NCBI GenBank assembly: GCA_937911865.1
Contig: CALDSK010000096.1
Coordinates: 1 to 64,000, forward strand
Origin: an uncultured Synechococcus sp.
Lineage (GTDB): Bacteria > Cyanobacteriota > Cyanobacteriia > Phormidesmidales > Phormidesmidaceae
Direction: 5' to 3'
DNA: 64,000 nt
Shown: piece by piece, positions 8,521 through 17,915 of the stretch
Position numbering within the stretch: position 1 is the first letter of the stretch
Layout of the letters: the number at the start of each line of letters is the position of its first letter
The notes under the pieces: generated by a model
What the model saw: only the letters and a program-made list of their open reading frames with translations
Told to the model about the DNA's origin: nothing
Database searches by the model: none
Translations under genes and position numbers: made by a program

Positions 8521-9225
8521 ATGTTAGCAATTCGAAAAGCAGAAGATCGTGGCGTTTCTAGGTTCAGCTGGCTCGATAGTCAGCATACCTTTTCCTTCGG
8601 TGGCTACATGGACCCTAAAAATATGGGCTTTAGCGACCTACGCGTTATCAATGAAGACCGCGTTGTGCCAGGTGCAGGTTTTGGGACCCATGGCCATCGC
8701 GATATGGAAATCATCTCCTACGTCATTGAAGGAGAGCTGGGCCACAAAGACAGCATGGGGACCGGTTCTGTTATCCGCCCCGGTGATGTTCAGCGTATGA
8801 GCGCCGGAACAGGTATCATGCACAGTGAAATGAACGCCTCTCAAGAGAATCCTGTTCATTTCTTACAAATCTGGATTTTGCCAGAAGAGAAAGGTATCAC
8901 CCCTAGCTACGAGCAGAAGCACTTTGCACCCGATACCAGACAAGACCAGTGGCGCTTAGTGGGCTCACACGATGGCCGAGAAGGCTCTATCACGATTCAC
9001 CAAGATGTCAGTCTCTACGCGGCGACTATCGCTGAAGGTACTCATCTTACCTACAACCTGTCACCCAATCGAAAAGCCTGGCTTCAGGTTGTCAAAGGTG
9101 CTCTACAACTAGACGGTCAAACGCTGAAAGCCGGAGACGGTGTTGCCTTAGCAGATCTAGTCTCTCTCTCTGTTACGGATAGTGATTCAACACCAGAAGT
9201 TCTGTTGTTTGACCTTGCTGCATAA
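8521..9225 (+). CDS. Pirin-family bicupin (YhhW-like)
   Basis: 234 residues, GGAGG 12 bases before the ATG. The N-terminal cupin has the pirin metal ligands His57 and His59 (GTHGHRD), His101 and Glu103 (IMHSEMN). The second cupin (~140-234) is degenerate, as in the family. Relatives include quercetin 2,3-dioxygenase-type enzymes, but the physiological substrate is usually unknown. Divergent from a LysR regulator, which probably controls it. A terminator-like hairpin follows at 9246. Confidence 0.92.
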   Translation: MLAIRKAEDRGVSRFSWLDSQHTFSFGGYMDPKNMGFSDLRVINEDRVVPGAGFGTHGHRDMEIISYVIEGELGHKDSMGTGSVIRPGDVQRMSAGTGIMHSEMNASQENPVHFLQIWILPEEKGITPSYEQKHFAPDTRQDQWRLVGSHDGREGSITIHQDVSLYAATIAEGTHLTYNLSPNRKAWLQVVKGALQLDGQTLKAGDGVALADLVSLSVTDSDSTPEVLLFDLAA

Positions 9226-9245
9226 TGGTGAAACAACACCGCTGA

Positions 9246-9295
9246 CTGACTCTATTCGGTGCTAAAACTCCAGCACTGAATAGAGTCAGTTTAAA
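9246..9295 (+). terminator. Terminator-like hairpin after pirin gene
   Basis: CTGACTCTATTCGGTGC (9246-9262) pairs with 9273-9289 over 17 bp with a single mismatch and a 10-base loop. It is followed only by a short T run (TTTAAA). Confidence 0.65.
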
Positions 9296-9387
9296 CCTTC
9301 GCATTGAACCAGAACACGCCACTCATGGTTCAGTCTAGTCGCTAGCTTACCAGCACACTCATTACAAAAATGACGGAATCATGAACT

Positions 9388-9537
9388 CTAGTTTTTTCTA
9401 TCGCCAGCAGCCTTTGAGTCCGGAAACATCTTTCCTAGAACATCGTGCTTAATACTTAAATAAATCGCACCAATAAACAGACTGTAGCCAGCTACCAGTA
9501 TGAATATCCCAAACAAAGCGGTTTGTTTAATTGTCAT
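9388..9537 (-). CDS. Small single-pass membrane protein (49 aa)
   Basis: ATG at 9537, stop TAG at 9388-9390. Residues ~7-28 are hydrophobic (FGIFILVAGYSLFIGAIYL) and the tail is Lys/Asp-rich. The start overlaps the stop of the 93-residue membrane protein upstream by 11 nt in a different frame, suggesting translational coupling. No family recognised. Confidence 0.5.
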   Translation of the reverse strand: MTIKQTALFGIFILVAGYSLFIGAIYLSIKHDVLGKMFPDSKAAGDRKN

Positions 9538-9808
9538 AGCTAGCATCATTTTCTGTATCTATCAGTAATAGAAGGCCAAGCGTTAAACAGGAAAGCGATA
9601 GAAAGAGAACCGAAAGCGAGACCGCCCAAAGTGCTAAAGCAGGCGTAAAAACAACATCATAACCACCTACTTTTACTGTATTACCGGGGACATCCAACAC
9701 AAGTATAAAAACAATACTGATGAATGCTGCAAGCGCAAGTGAAACACCTGAGAATACCTTTGACGCCGTTTTGATAATTTCGCTATAGACTTCGGATGAA
9801 GAAGACAT
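9527..9808 (-). CDS. Hypothetical two-pass membrane protein
   Basis: 93 residues from ATG at 9808. Hydrophobic segments lie at about residues 20-40 and 55-82, joined by a short polar loop. It overlaps by 11 nt with the 49-residue membrane protein that follows, so the pair probably forms a small operon, perhaps a complex. It starts 20 bp after the aroB stop on the same strand and could be expressed with aroB. No recognised domain. Confidence 0.5.
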   Translation of the reverse strand: MSSSSEVYSEIIKTASKVFSGVSLALAAFISIVFILVLDVPGNTVKVGGYDVVFTPALALWAVSLSVLFLSLSCLTLGLLLLIDTENDASYDN

Positions 9809-9828
9809 ATGTCTTGAGCGTAAAAGCT

Positions 9829-10959
9829 CTATTCAGTCACTATAGCTTTTAATACCCGCCGAGCCCCTTCATCACTTACTTGGTCCGTTACAAATGCCTC
9901 GCCCAGTTTCTTTGGCAGCACAAAGCGAACCTTGCCTTCGCTCACCTTCTTATCACTCTTTAGCGCGACTAAAATCTCATCGATGTTAATGCCATCAGGC
10001 AGTTGAGTCGGCAGCTGAGTTTTCTCTAGTAAAACCTGCTGCCGAGCAGTCGCAGCGCCATCCCAATCACTCTCATTCATTGCCTCGGCAATTCTTGCTG
10101 CTGCGACCATCCCAATGGCCACCGCCTCGCCATGGTTGATTTTGCTGTAGCCAGTCAAGCTTTCTACAGCGTGACCAACCGTATGACCGTAGTTCAAAAT
10201 AGCGCGAATTCCAGCCTCTTTTACATCCTGACTCACCACGTCTGCTTTGGCCTGGCAGGAATGTTTCAGCATCGTTTGCAACAGGTCATCACTTACTTCA
10301 GTAAAGTCATCGAGTCTGTTAGCAGCTTCTAGGGCCTCAAACAGAGGTTCGTCCCAAATCACACCGTATTTGATGACTTCCGCCACACCCGCTCGAAATT
10401 CCCGCACAGGTAAGGTCTCTAATACCTGTGGATCAATCAGCACCATACGCGGCTGATGAAACGCGCCAATCAGGTTCTTTCCCTTCGGATGATTCACACC
10501 GGTCTTGCCACCCATTGAAGCGTCTACCATGGCTAATAGCGAGGTAGGTACTTGCACAACAGCGATTCCTCGCAGCCAGGTGGCGGCAGCAAACCCAGTC
10601 ATATCACCAATCACCCCACCGCCTAAGGCCACCATGGCCGAACTGCGCTCTAGGCGGTTTTCGTAGGCAGCATCGTGAATTTTTTCGATGGACGCCATGT
10701 TCTTGTACTGTTCGCCCGCAGGGAGAATGCATTGGCAAACCTGATAGCCTGCTTGGGTAAGCGAGGCGATCGCACGTTCTCCATACAGCTCAAACACAAC
10801 TGGATTCGACACCACTAACACCTTTTGTCCTGGCTTTACCAGTGGCGTTCCCTCTGCAGATAGCCACGCCCCCAGATAGTCCAATCCACCGGGCGCGATG
10901 CGAACATCGTAGGCGTCTTGAGGGATATTGACGCGGATGGTAGTCTTCGTAGTCATCAT
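9829..10959 (-). CDS. aroB: 3-dehydroquinate synthase
   Basis: Second step of the shikimate pathway: converts DAHP to 3-dehydroquinate with NAD and a divalent metal. 376 residues from the ATG at 10959. The frame extends to a TTG at 10986, and a second ATG follows at 10956. Visible signatures are the NAD-binding [19 protein letters not shown], the [11 protein letters not shown] segment, and the metal-binding histidines in [11 protein letters not shown] and KINHGEA. Length is typical. Confidence 0.95.
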   Translation of the reverse strand: MMTTKTTIRVNIPQDAYDVRIAPGGLDYLGAWLSAEGTPLVKPGQKVLVVSNPVVFELYGERAIASLTQAGYQVCQCILPAGEQYKNMASIEKIHDAAYENRLERSSAMVALGGGVIGDMTGFAAATWLRGIAVVQVPTSLLAMVDASMGGKTGVNHPKGKNLIGAFHQPRMVLIDPQVLETLPVREFRAGVAEVIKYGVIWDEPLFEALEAANRLDDFTEVSDDLLQTMLKHSCQAKADVVSQDVKEAGIRAILNYGHTVGHAVESLTGYSKINHGEAVAIGMVAAARIAEAMNESDWDGAATARQQVLLEKTQLPTQLPDGINIDEILVALKSDKKVSEGKVRFVLPKKLGEAFVTDQVSDEGARRVLKAIVTE

Positions 10960-11023
10960 GGTGGGGGTGGGTGGTTTATGATTCAATAAGAAGGTGTTTA
11001 GAATACAAGTTTAGGAGAAAACT

Positions 11024-11119
11024 ATGGGCGGCGCAGTCATTTATGTAGTCTGGTTGGGAGTATTGTTCGGAGCAGCCATGGGTCTGTATTTCGGCTTGAG
11101 CAAAGCAAAGCTGATCTAG
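11024..11119 (+). CDS. petL: Cytochrome b6-f complex subunit PetL
   Basis: A 31-residue single-pass membrane protein. AGGAG (11013-11017) lies 6 bases before the ATG. The pattern GAVIYVVWLGVLFGAAMGLY followed by a short basic tail ending KLI matches the cyanobacterial PetL layout (about 32 residues, ending KLI). PetL is a small peripheral helix of the cytochrome b6-f complex in the thylakoid membrane. Divergent from aroB and followed by a strong terminator at 11186. Alternative: another tiny membrane protein, but length and termini favour PetL. Confidence 0.8.
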   Translation: MGGAVIYVVWLGVLFGAAMGLYFGLSKAKLI

Positions 11120-11185
11120 ACTTTCTGGCCGCCTCAAAGAAGGCATTCACAAAGAAATAGAGACCAAGTATAGATACAGAATAAG

Positions 11186-11232
11186 GCAGGATGAGCATGA
11201 GACCCGTATGTGGTCATGCTTATCCTGCTTTT
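11186..11232 (+). terminator. Rho-independent terminator after petL
   Basis: A roughly 17-bp stem (11186-11204 with 11212-11228, one bulge and one G-T pair) is followed by TTTT. It lies between convergent petL and mtnP and may serve both. Confidence 0.8.
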
Positions 11233-11254
11233 ACGTAGACGGCCTACATATGGC

Positions 11255-12175
11255 CTACATGTACTTCTTCAGCAGCAGGCCCAGCTTTTCTTTGGTCGCA
11301 GCAGGTGCTTTATCTAAAGGGGTAATCACCGCAAACTTCAACGCCGAGTGCGCTTCTGAGGTGGGTGGGTGCTCACTCAATCGACGCACCACCTCCCTAA
11401 TCACCTTCTGCGCATTCACCGCATTCTTTTGCAGATTGCCAATCACCATCTCCACCGTCACGCTGTCGTGATCTGGGTGCCAGCAGTCATAGTCTGTGAC
11501 CATTGCTAGCGTGGCATAGGCAATCTCCGCCTCACGGGCTAGCTTCGCTTCTGGCAGGTTTGTCATGCCAATTACCGTAGCATCCCAGCTGCGATACAAA
11601 TTCGACTCTGCTCTGGTCGAAAAAGCGGGTCCCTCCATACAGACATAGGTGCCGCCTCGGTGCAGTGTCACCCCTTCTAGCTGCTGACTCTCTACCGAAT
11701 CAGCGACCACCTTTGCCAGGTTGTTACACACCGGGTCACCAAATGAGATGTGTCCAACGATCCCCTCACCAAAGAAAGTAGAGACTCTATTTTTAGTTCG
11801 GTCAATAAACTGATCGGGCACGACCATATCGACTGGCTTAGCTTCTTCTTTCAGCGACCCTACCGCTGAAGCCGAGATCAGATACTCCACGCCCAGACTT
11901 TTCATCGCGTAGATATTGGCACGAAAAGGCAGCTCGGACGGTAACAGCGTATGTCCTCGGCCATGTCGAGCTAAAAATGCAACGGAAACGCCGTCCAGCT
12001 TGCCGACAATGAGCGCGTCAGACGGAGCGCCAAAAGGGGTTTCTACGCTTACCTCTTGCACATCGGTCAGTGCATTCATCTGATAGAGACCGCTGCCGCC
12101 AATGATGCCAATTTTGACTGGGCCACTGTTGACTGGGCCATTGTCGATGGGAGAATTCGTTGCGGAGGCGACCAT
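11255..12175 (-). CDS. mtnP: S-methyl-5'-thioadenosine phosphorylase
   Basis: Phosphorolyses methylthioadenosine, the by-product of polyamine synthesis, to adenine and methylthioribose-1-phosphate for methionine salvage. 306 residues from ATG at 12175, with AGGAA about 8 bases upstream. Signatures: [10 protein letters not shown] (phosphate loop), [22 protein letters not shown] and [16 protein letters not shown]. The first ~20 residues are a polar extension. The convergent neighbour is petL. Confidence 0.95.
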   Translation of the reverse strand: MVASATNSPIDNGPVNSGPVKIGIIGGSGLYQMNALTDVQEVSVETPFGAPSDALIVGKLDGVSVAFLARHGRGHTLLPSELPFRANIYAMKSLGVEYLISASAVGSLKEEAKPVDMVVPDQFIDRTKNRVSTFFGEGIVGHISFGDPVCNNLAKVVADSVESQQLEGVTLHRGGTYVCMEGPAFSTRAESNLYRSWDATVIGMTNLPEAKLAREAEIAYATLAMVTDYDCWHPDHDSVTVEMVIGNLQKNAVNAQKVIREVVRRLSEHPPTSEAHSALKFAVITPLDKAPAATKEKLGLLLKKYM

Positions 12176-12322
12176 CAATTTTTCCTATTGCGCTGTCAAG
12201 GGAAATTCTACCGTTCGCATCAGTCTTTAAAGGCAGTCCGCGCAAAATGTTTTTTGACATAAGCTCACTAACACCCGGATTCCAGGACTTTGAGCGCAGT
12301 GGCATAACGGAAATCATGATAG

Positions 12323-13540
12323 ATGTATCCGCTGCGAACTATGCTTTTTTTCAATCGCCAAGACACCCATTCCACAGCTACGACGATCGCTCGGATGGCG
12401 TCTTCACCGCTTAGAAAATTGGAGCGCGAAACGTTCAGGCCGCTGCCTTTTGCCATAGGTGCTTTTGGTATGAGTCTCCTGACACTCGGCATGCGAGCAC
12501 TGCCTGTAAGCGCGGTGTCACCGACAGATCTAGGGCCGGCGCTGATGCAATCTACGGCAGACATTCTTCCGGTTACCAGTGAGGAAGTGTACAGGGCAGA
12601 CCAGCTAGCTGATTTGGGGGTTCAAGCCTTCACACAGGGCGATAAAGTCACAGCCTTTGAACACTGGCAGCAGGCCATGCTGCTATACCGAGTCGGGGAG
12701 GTGCCCGAGAAAGAAGCGCGGATGCTGGAAAATCTTAGCGTGGTCTATCGCCTGACTGACCGACCGGCTGAGGCCATCAGCATGAGCCGTCAGGCAATTA
12801 GTATTTACGACAGCTTAGGGATTACTGATGAGCAGCCGAGTGCCTTTCTAAATCTGGGCAGCGCCTATCGACTGGATGGACAGTTTGAAGAGGCGATCGC
12901 AACTTACAAAATCAGCCTCAATCGCTACCAGCAGACTCAAGATACAACAGGCGAACGGATTATTCTCTCACTGCTAGCCGATACCTACGGCGACGTGGAA
13001 GACTACGCTCAAAGTATTGCGTTTCAAGAGCAGGTATTAGCGATCGCACAGGCCAACAGCCATACCCGAGTCGAAGCCGAATCGCTTTCAGAGTTAGGGT
13101 ATGCCTACTTTGTTCTCAGTCAGTATGAACAATCGATTGCGTATTACCAGCAGTCGCTCTTGTTGGCACAGCAGCTAGGAGATCGCCCGCAAGAGGTCAC
13201 CGTACTCAATAACTTGGGCCGCGCAGCGGCGCTTAGCCAGGACTTCGATACAGCCCTTGAGGCCTATCAGCAGGCGCTCGTCATTTTCAGAGAGCTCAAT
13301 CGGCCCGTGCAAGAAGCGCATCTGCTGGTTAATATCGGCCAAGCCTACGCAGAACAGGGGCAGGCTGACGCCGCCATTGAGGCGTTTAATCAGGTCGTCG
13401 AGCTTGCAGAGTCCATTCGTCATCAGCAGAGCGAGTCTGCATTACCGCCTCGATTAGAGGCCGCTTACCGTGAGCTTGCGGTTCTTCTACAGCAGTCAAA
13501 TCGCAATAGCGAAGCAACGCAAGTACTAAGCCTGATTTGA
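12323..13540 (+). CDS. Tetratricopeptide-repeat protein, probably exported or membrane-anchored
   Basis: 405 residues. A basic N-terminus is followed by a hydrophobic stretch (about 40-62), probably a signal peptide or anchor. From about residue 80 there are seven or eight TPR motifs, many of the 40-residue Kinesin/TPR_12 type with DTALEAYQQAL-like helices. Such proteins are scaffolds; no catalytic domain is seen. It lies 147 bp from divergent mtnP and is followed by a hairpin at 13585. Partner unknown. Confidence 0.85.
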   Translation: MYPLRTMLFFNRQDTHSTATTIARMASSPLRKLERETFRPLPFAIGAFGMSLLTLGMRALPVSAVSPTDLGPALMQSTADILPVTSEEVYRADQLADLGVQAFTQGDKVTAFEHWQQAMLLYRVGEVPEKEARMLENLSVVYRLTDRPAEAISMSRQAISIYDSLGITDEQPSAFLNLGSAYRLDGQFEEAIATYKISLNRYQQTQDTTGERIILSLLADTYGDVEDYAQSIAFQEQVLAIAQANSHTRVEAESLSELGYAYFVLSQYEQSIAYYQQSLLLAQQLGDRPQEVTVLNNLGRAAALSQDFDTALEAYQQALVIFRELNRPVQEAHLLVNIGQAYAEQGQADAAIEAFNQVVELAESIRHQQSESALPPRLEAAYRELAVLLQQSNRNSEATQVLSLI

Positions 13541-13584
13541 CGCTAGGGCTGAATTAACGCCAGGTACGAGAACCAACCGCGAGA

Positions 13585-13620
13585 AATAGCTGCCTCTGTC
13601 AGAAGATAGGGGCAGCTATT
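13585..13620. terminator. Hairpin after TPR gene
   Basis: AATAGCTGCC (13585-13594) pairs perfectly with GGCAGCTATT (13611-13620). No T run follows, so it may be a processing hairpin or weak terminator. Confidence 0.4.
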
Positions 13621-13707
13621 CCATTAGGAAGAGGAAAAATCGTTAAACATCTTGGTATTTGTGGCGTATAGCGTGCCACTCCCCTTTAAAACTGAAGCAT
13701 AAAACCC

Positions 13708-15675
13708 ATGAAACTACAGGGAAAAATTCTTTCAGGATATGTCTTTAGCCTGACGCTTGTAGTTTTGGTAGGACTGTGGGGTGTTTTTAACCTGCGCCGA
13801 CTGGGCCTAGCCAGCGAAGGCATTTTACAAGAGAACTATCTGAGCATTCGCGCAGCAGATGGCATGATTGATTCGCTAGAGCGGCAAGATAGTGCGACGC
13901 TGATTGCGCTGCTAGACGATACCGAGGCAGGGCTGGGCTTATTTCGAGAGAACCAGATTACATTCTTGCAGTGGCTAGGGAGAGCCAAAGATAACGTCAC
14001 GCTAGAAGATGAAACAGAAACGCTAGCGGCTATAGAAGAAAGCTATCAGCAGTATTTACTGAGTGTCGATCAGCTGCGATCGCCCACCGCACAAAACAGT
14101 TTTGAAACCTACGAAGCGCTTGTTCGCCCTCAGTTTCAGGCCGTTCGCGAAAGCGCCGCCAGCTTACGGGAGCTAAACCAAACCGCCATGACGGAAGCGT
14201 CAGAAAGGGCGGCAACAACTTCCGAGCAGGCAATTATTTCTGTAGCGATCGCCGGGCTAAGCGCGGCAACAGCAGGCTTTATCGTCAGCTGGCTACTCTC
14301 TCGCAGTTTGGTGCGCCCGGTAAGGGCGATTCGCGGCGCAGCAGAACAAATTGCAGATGGCGACTATGACGTACAGCTACCAGTAACCTCTAAAGACGAG
14401 CTGGGCCAGCTGTCTGAAGAGATCAACACGATGAGCAGCCGCTTGCAGGCATTCAGAGCGCTCAATCTAGATAATTTGGTGGCCGAGAAGCAACGAAGCG
14501 AAGCGATTATTCACAGCTTGAGTGATGGCATCGTGGTAGTAAACGATCAGCTACAGATTGTTGCCATTAACCCAGCAGCGGCAAATTTATTTGGTACTAG
14601 GGTGAGCATCGCGCTGAATCGGCACTTCTTAGAAGTAACAGACGATCGGACGCTATATGAGCGGCTTCAGGGGGCCATTAATGACGGCGCAATCTCAGCA
14701 GCCAATGAAGACATCAACCCATCAGCCTCCCCATCACAACAAGAAGCACCCAACGAAATCACCATTGAGCGCGGTACCACAGAGCATTACCAGTATCTGA
14801 CAACCCCAGTTACGACGCCAGACAACCGTCAGCTTGGCGTCGTGCTGCTGCTACAGAATGTCACCAAATTCAAACAAATAGATCAGCTTAAGAGTGAGTT
14901 TGTCATGACGGCTTCTCATGAGCTGAGAACACCGCTAACCGGCATGGCGATGAGCATTGATCTCTTAAAAGAGACCGCTCAAACCAAACTATCAGAAACA
15001 GAAGTAGAGCTGCTGCAAACTGCGCAGGAAGACGTTCAGCGGCTCAGAGACCTGGTTAACGATCTGTTGGATCTTTCAAAAATTGAGTCTGGAAAAATTG
15101 AGCTGGCACAGACACAAACACACCCCAAAATGCTGGTAGAAAAGGCAATTGAGCTCTTGCAAATTCAGGCTAAAGAAAAAGATATTCACCTGTTCAGCAC
15201 GCTGTCAGACTCGCTAAAACCGGTCAACGCTGACCCAAACAAGATCACGTGGGTTCTAACCAATCTGATTGCCAATGCACTGCGCTACGCCAAAGAGACT
15301 ATTGAGGTCGCAGCAAAAGCGCATGGCGATTGGATCTCTATCGCGGTCATTGATGACGGCCCTGGCATTGACGTGGCCTATCAAAGCAAAATTTTTGAGA
15401 AGTTTGTTCAGGTTAAAACAGAAAAAGACGTCGGTGGCACAGGGCTAGGACTGGCTATCTGCAAGGAAATCATCAAAGCCCACGGCGGCACCATTTGGGT
15501 CGATTCCAAGCCGGGTGAGGGCAGTACCTTTAGCTTTACGCTGCCCACGGTGAAGGCAACAGTAAAAGCCATGGCGGAGGTTACTGCTAAAACAGCAACC
15601 GGTCAATCGACTAACCGTCAAACAGTTGACTTATCAGGACAAGACAGATCTGAAGTTAACAGTATTCCTCCCTAA
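13708..15675 (+). CDS. Membrane sensor histidine kinase (4HB sensor, HAMP, PAS, HisKA, HATPase)
   Basis: 655 residues. TM1 (~8-28) and TM2 (~175-197) flank a helical extracytoplasmic sensor of the four-helix-bundle type. HAMP (~198-250), PAS (~263-390), HisKA with His404 in SHELRTPLTG, and a HATPase domain (N box NLIANALRY, G1 DDGPGID, G2 GGTGLGLAI) follow. The C-terminal ~35 residues are a polar tail. It lies 220 bp upstream of a response regulator and then the potassium-transport genes, so it may sense osmotic or ionic conditions; that role is inference from position. Confidence 0.93.
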   Translation: MKLQGKILSGYVFSLTLVVLVGLWGVFNLRRLGLASEGILQENYLSIRAADGMIDSLERQDSATLIALLDDTEAGLGLFRENQITFLQWLGRAKDNVTLEDETETLAAIEESYQQYLLSVDQLRSPTAQNSFETYEALVRPQFQAVRESAASLRELNQTAMTEASERAATTSEQAIISVAIAGLSAATAGFIVSWLLSRSLVRPVRAIRGAAEQIADGDYDVQLPVTSKDELGQLSEEINTMSSRLQAFRALNLDNLVAEKQRSEAIIHSLSDGIVVVNDQLQIVAINPAAANLFGTRVSIALNRHFLEVTDDRTLYERLQGAINDGAISAANEDINPSASPSQQEAPNEITIERGTTEHYQYLTTPVTTPDNRQLGVVLLLQNVTKFKQIDQLKSEFVMTASHELRTPLTGMAMSIDLLKETAQTKLSETEVELLQTAQEDVQRLRDLVNDLLDLSKIESGKIELAQTQTHPKMLVEKAIELLQIQAKEKDIHLFSTLSDSLKPVNADPNKITWVLTNLIANALRYAKETIEVAAKAHGDWISIAVIDDGPGIDVAYQSKIFEKFVQVKTEKDVGGTGLGLAICKEIIKAHGGTIWVDSKPGEGSTFSFTLPTVKATVKAMAEVTAKTATGQSTNRQTVDLSGQDRSEVNSIPP

Positions 15676-15731
15676 GGCTGTATTCACCGCACTTGAGTTC
15701 GTATACATTGGCTCTAAAGTAATGTTTTTTT

Positions 15732-15775
15732 CAAGTCTTCTTCTAAGCAAGTCTTCTTCTAAGCAAGTTTTCTTC
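15732..15775. repeat. 16-bp tandem repeat, 2.7 copies
   Basis: CAAGTCTTCTTCTAAG at 15732-15747 is repeated exactly at 15748-15763 and in part to 15775, between the kinase and regulator genes. Confidence 0.9.
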
Positions 15776-15894
15776 CGAGATAATGCACTTTTGAAGCATT
15801 GCTGAGCGGTTCAGCGCAACCAATCTAAAACAACAGAATATTCACATCGTGTCTATTTACTTTAATCTATTCAGTTAAAAAGGGAGATCGCCTC

Positions 15895-16545
15895 ATGCCC
15901 AGCGCAAATATACTGGTGGCTGACGACGAGAAGAGTATTCGGCTTACCGTCAGTCAAGCGCTCGCTTCGCAAGGGTACGAAGTAGCCACTGCAACCGATG
16001 GCAAAACGGCGCTTGAAAAGATAGAAACGTCCGATATCGATCTGTTGTTGCTCGATATTCAAATGCCAGGAATGGATGGCATTGAGGTTTTGCAAGCGGC
16101 TAAAACACAGCGTCCTGCCCTGAAAGTAGTGATGATTTCAGCCCATGGCTCGGTAGACAACGCGGTAGAAGCAATGAAGCTAGGGGCCATTGACTATTTG
16201 CAAAAGCCATTTACACCCAGTGAACTGAGAGAACTGGTGGAGCGGGTTTTGAACCGCGAACCCATGACAACCGATGATTACGATGCGCAGATTGCCCAGG
16301 CACGTAAGGTGGCAGCGGCTGGAGACTATGAAGATGCGATCGCCCTGACGAAAAAATGCATTGGTCTCCACCCAGAAAAAGCAGAAGGCTTCAACCTACT
16401 TGGAGAATTATCAGAGATCTCTGGCGACCAGTCTGAGGCGCTAAAGAACTATCGAGTCGCGCTCGATCTTGATCCAAGCTACGCCAGCGCAAGTCAGAAC
16501 TTAGATAGAGCCGCTAGAGATCCCAAGTCTATGCCTAGCTTTTGA
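15895..16545 (+). CDS. Response regulator with C-terminal TPR-like region
   Basis: 216 residues; AGGGAG lies 9 bases before the ATG. Residues 1-120 are a receiver domain with acidic pair Asp10/Asp11, phosphoacceptor Asp54 (LLDIQMPGMDG), Ser82 and Lys104 (LQKPF). Instead of a DNA-binding domain the C-terminus (~135-210) holds two TPR-like helical hairpins, pointing to output through protein contact. Probably the partner of the upstream histidine kinase; the downstream TrkA/TrkH genes suggest cation-uptake control, which is inference. Confidence 0.9.
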   Translation: MPSANILVADDEKSIRLTVSQALASQGYEVATATDGKTALEKIETSDIDLLLLDIQMPGMDGIEVLQAAKTQRPALKVVMISAHGSVDNAVEAMKLGAIDYLQKPFTPSELRELVERVLNREPMTTDDYDAQIAQARKVAAAGDYEDAIALTKKCIGLHPEKAEGFNLLGELSEISGDQSEALKNYRVALDLDPSYASASQNLDRAARDPKSMPSF

Positions 16546-16756
16546 CAAGTATAGGTCATAGCAAAGCCGACTTTTCTAAAGCTTGTAGAGCTTCTAAAGT
16601 CTCTTCTGCAAGGTCTCTTTTCTAAAGGTTTCTTTTCTCAGGCGCTCTTGCCTAAGGCTCTCTTTTATGGCCTGTGAGGGTATTTCAAGGACCTTCAGCG
16701 CCTCGGACGTTTTCGTCAAGCTGCTGCAATTTATCCACTCTTTTATCCAGACTTTC

Positions 16757-16788
16757 TATGGTCTCTAATCTTTATGGTCTCTAATCTC
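16757..16788. repeat. 16-bp tandem duplication containing the start codon
   Basis: Two adjacent copies of TATGGTCTCTAATCT plus one variable base (16757-16772 and 16773-16788). The second copy carries the ATG of the TrkA-like gene. The first carries an ATG at 16758 opening an 8-codon reading frame that ends at 16784, overlapping the true start. Confidence 0.9.
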
Positions 16789-17250
16789 ATAGGCGGGAAT
16801 AGCAGCGCCTCTAAATATATTGTTGTTATCGGCTGCGGGCGGCTAGGCTCGCTGCTAGCAGGTCGGTTGAGCGCCGAGGGCAACAGTGTTGTTGTCATCG
16901 ATCAAAAAGAATCCGCTTTTGAAAATCTCTCTAGCGAATTTAGTGGATTTCAAATTGTGGGTGACGCCTCGGAAATGGCGACTTTGAAAAAAGCAAAGCT
17001 AGACAAAGCAGACTGTCTGCTGGTGGTCACGAGAGAGGACAATGTCAATCTGATGGTGGCGCAAATCGGCAGAATTTTCTTTGAAACGCCAGTGGTCTTG
17101 GCGCGTGTATTTGATCCAGCGCGTGAAGCTATCTACAGAGAGTTTGACATTGACACCATCAGCCCGACTCAGCTGTCCGCCGATTCATTTATGCAAAAGC
17201 TGAATACCCATCAGGTCAGCACGTCCGCCCCTACTGAAGGAGTCGCCTAA
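16774..17250 (+). CDS. TrkA-N (RCK) NAD-binding regulatory subunit, short form
   Basis: 158 residues. A single Rossmann-fold RCK_N domain with dinucleotide motif VIGCGRLGSLLAGRL, acidic residue VVVID at the end of beta-2, and GDASEMATL. No RCK_C domain follows. RCK subunits form cytoplasmic rings that gate TrkH/KtrB channels in response to nucleotides. Its stop overlaps the ATG of the next TrkA-like gene by one base (TAATG), so the two are translationally coupled. The start region is duplicated (16757-16788). Confidence 0.9.
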   Translation: MVSNLIGGNSSASKYIVVIGCGRLGSLLAGRLSAEGNSVVVIDQKESAFENLSSEFSGFQIVGDASEMATLKKAKLDKADCLLVVTREDNVNLMVAQIGRIFFETPVVLARVFDPAREAIYREFDIDTISPTQLSADSFMQKLNTHQVSTSAPTEGVA

Positions 17251-17912
17251 TGAGAATAATTTTAGTCGGGTCAGACAAGCTCACCTACTTCCTGGGTCGG
17301 CGATTCACGAGTAAAGGGGACTATCTCACCATCATTACCCCAGAAGAAGAAGCAGCAGTTGATCTTTCTAGACGACTCAAGGCCACCGTTATCGCCGGAG
17401 ATGGCAGCGATCCCACGGTGTTACAAGAAGCAGGGGCTTATCAAGCAGACGTTCTGTTGGCTCTGACAGACCGCGACCAAGACAACCTTATCGCCTGTCA
17501 GATTGCGCAAGATCGCTACGGTGTACCACAGACTGTAGCAATCGTTAACGACCCCGATAACAAAGCTATTTTCGAAGAGCTGGGTGTGAGTGTCGCTTTC
17601 TCAGCCACAGAGATTATTGGCTCCATGATTGAGCAGCAGACCGCCAGCGAAGAGATTCGTAACCTGGTGCCAGTTGCGGGTAGCGGCGTCACCATGACAG
17701 AAGTTGTGCTGGGTCCAAACAGCCCGGCTATCGGCCGAGCGATCAAAGATTTGGATCTTCAAGGCGCGGTGGTCGCTTGTGTTGTGCGGCGAGGGCGTGT
17801 GCTGATCGCCAAGCGGCGAAGCTATCTGCATGAAGCGGATCGCCTGCTCGTCATCAGCGAAGATGACCAGTACGGTCAGGCGCAAAAGGTATTGACTGGG
17901 GAGGGCGCTTAA
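17250..17912 (+). CDS. TrkA-family potassium uptake regulatory protein
   Basis: 220 residues with RCK_N (~1-120; the glycine motif LVGSDKLTYFLGRRF is atypical) and RCK_C (~135-215). Coupled to the preceding RCK_N-only gene and 3 bp before trkH, so the three form a tight operon. The degenerate glycine motif suggests this subunit may bind nucleotide poorly, while the upstream one has a classical GxGxxG site. A heteromeric ring is plausible but inferred. Confidence 0.92.
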   Translation: MRIILVGSDKLTYFLGRRFTSKGDYLTIITPEEEAAVDLSRRLKATVIAGDGSDPTVLQEAGAYQADVLLALTDRDQDNLIACQIAQDRYGVPQTVAIVNDPDNKAIFEELGVSVAFSATEIIGSMIEQQTASEEIRNLVPVAGSGVTMTEVVLGPNSPAIGRAIKDLDLQGAVVACVVRRGRVLIAKRRSYLHEADRLLVISEDDQYGQAQKVLTGEGA

Positions 17913-17915
17913 GCG

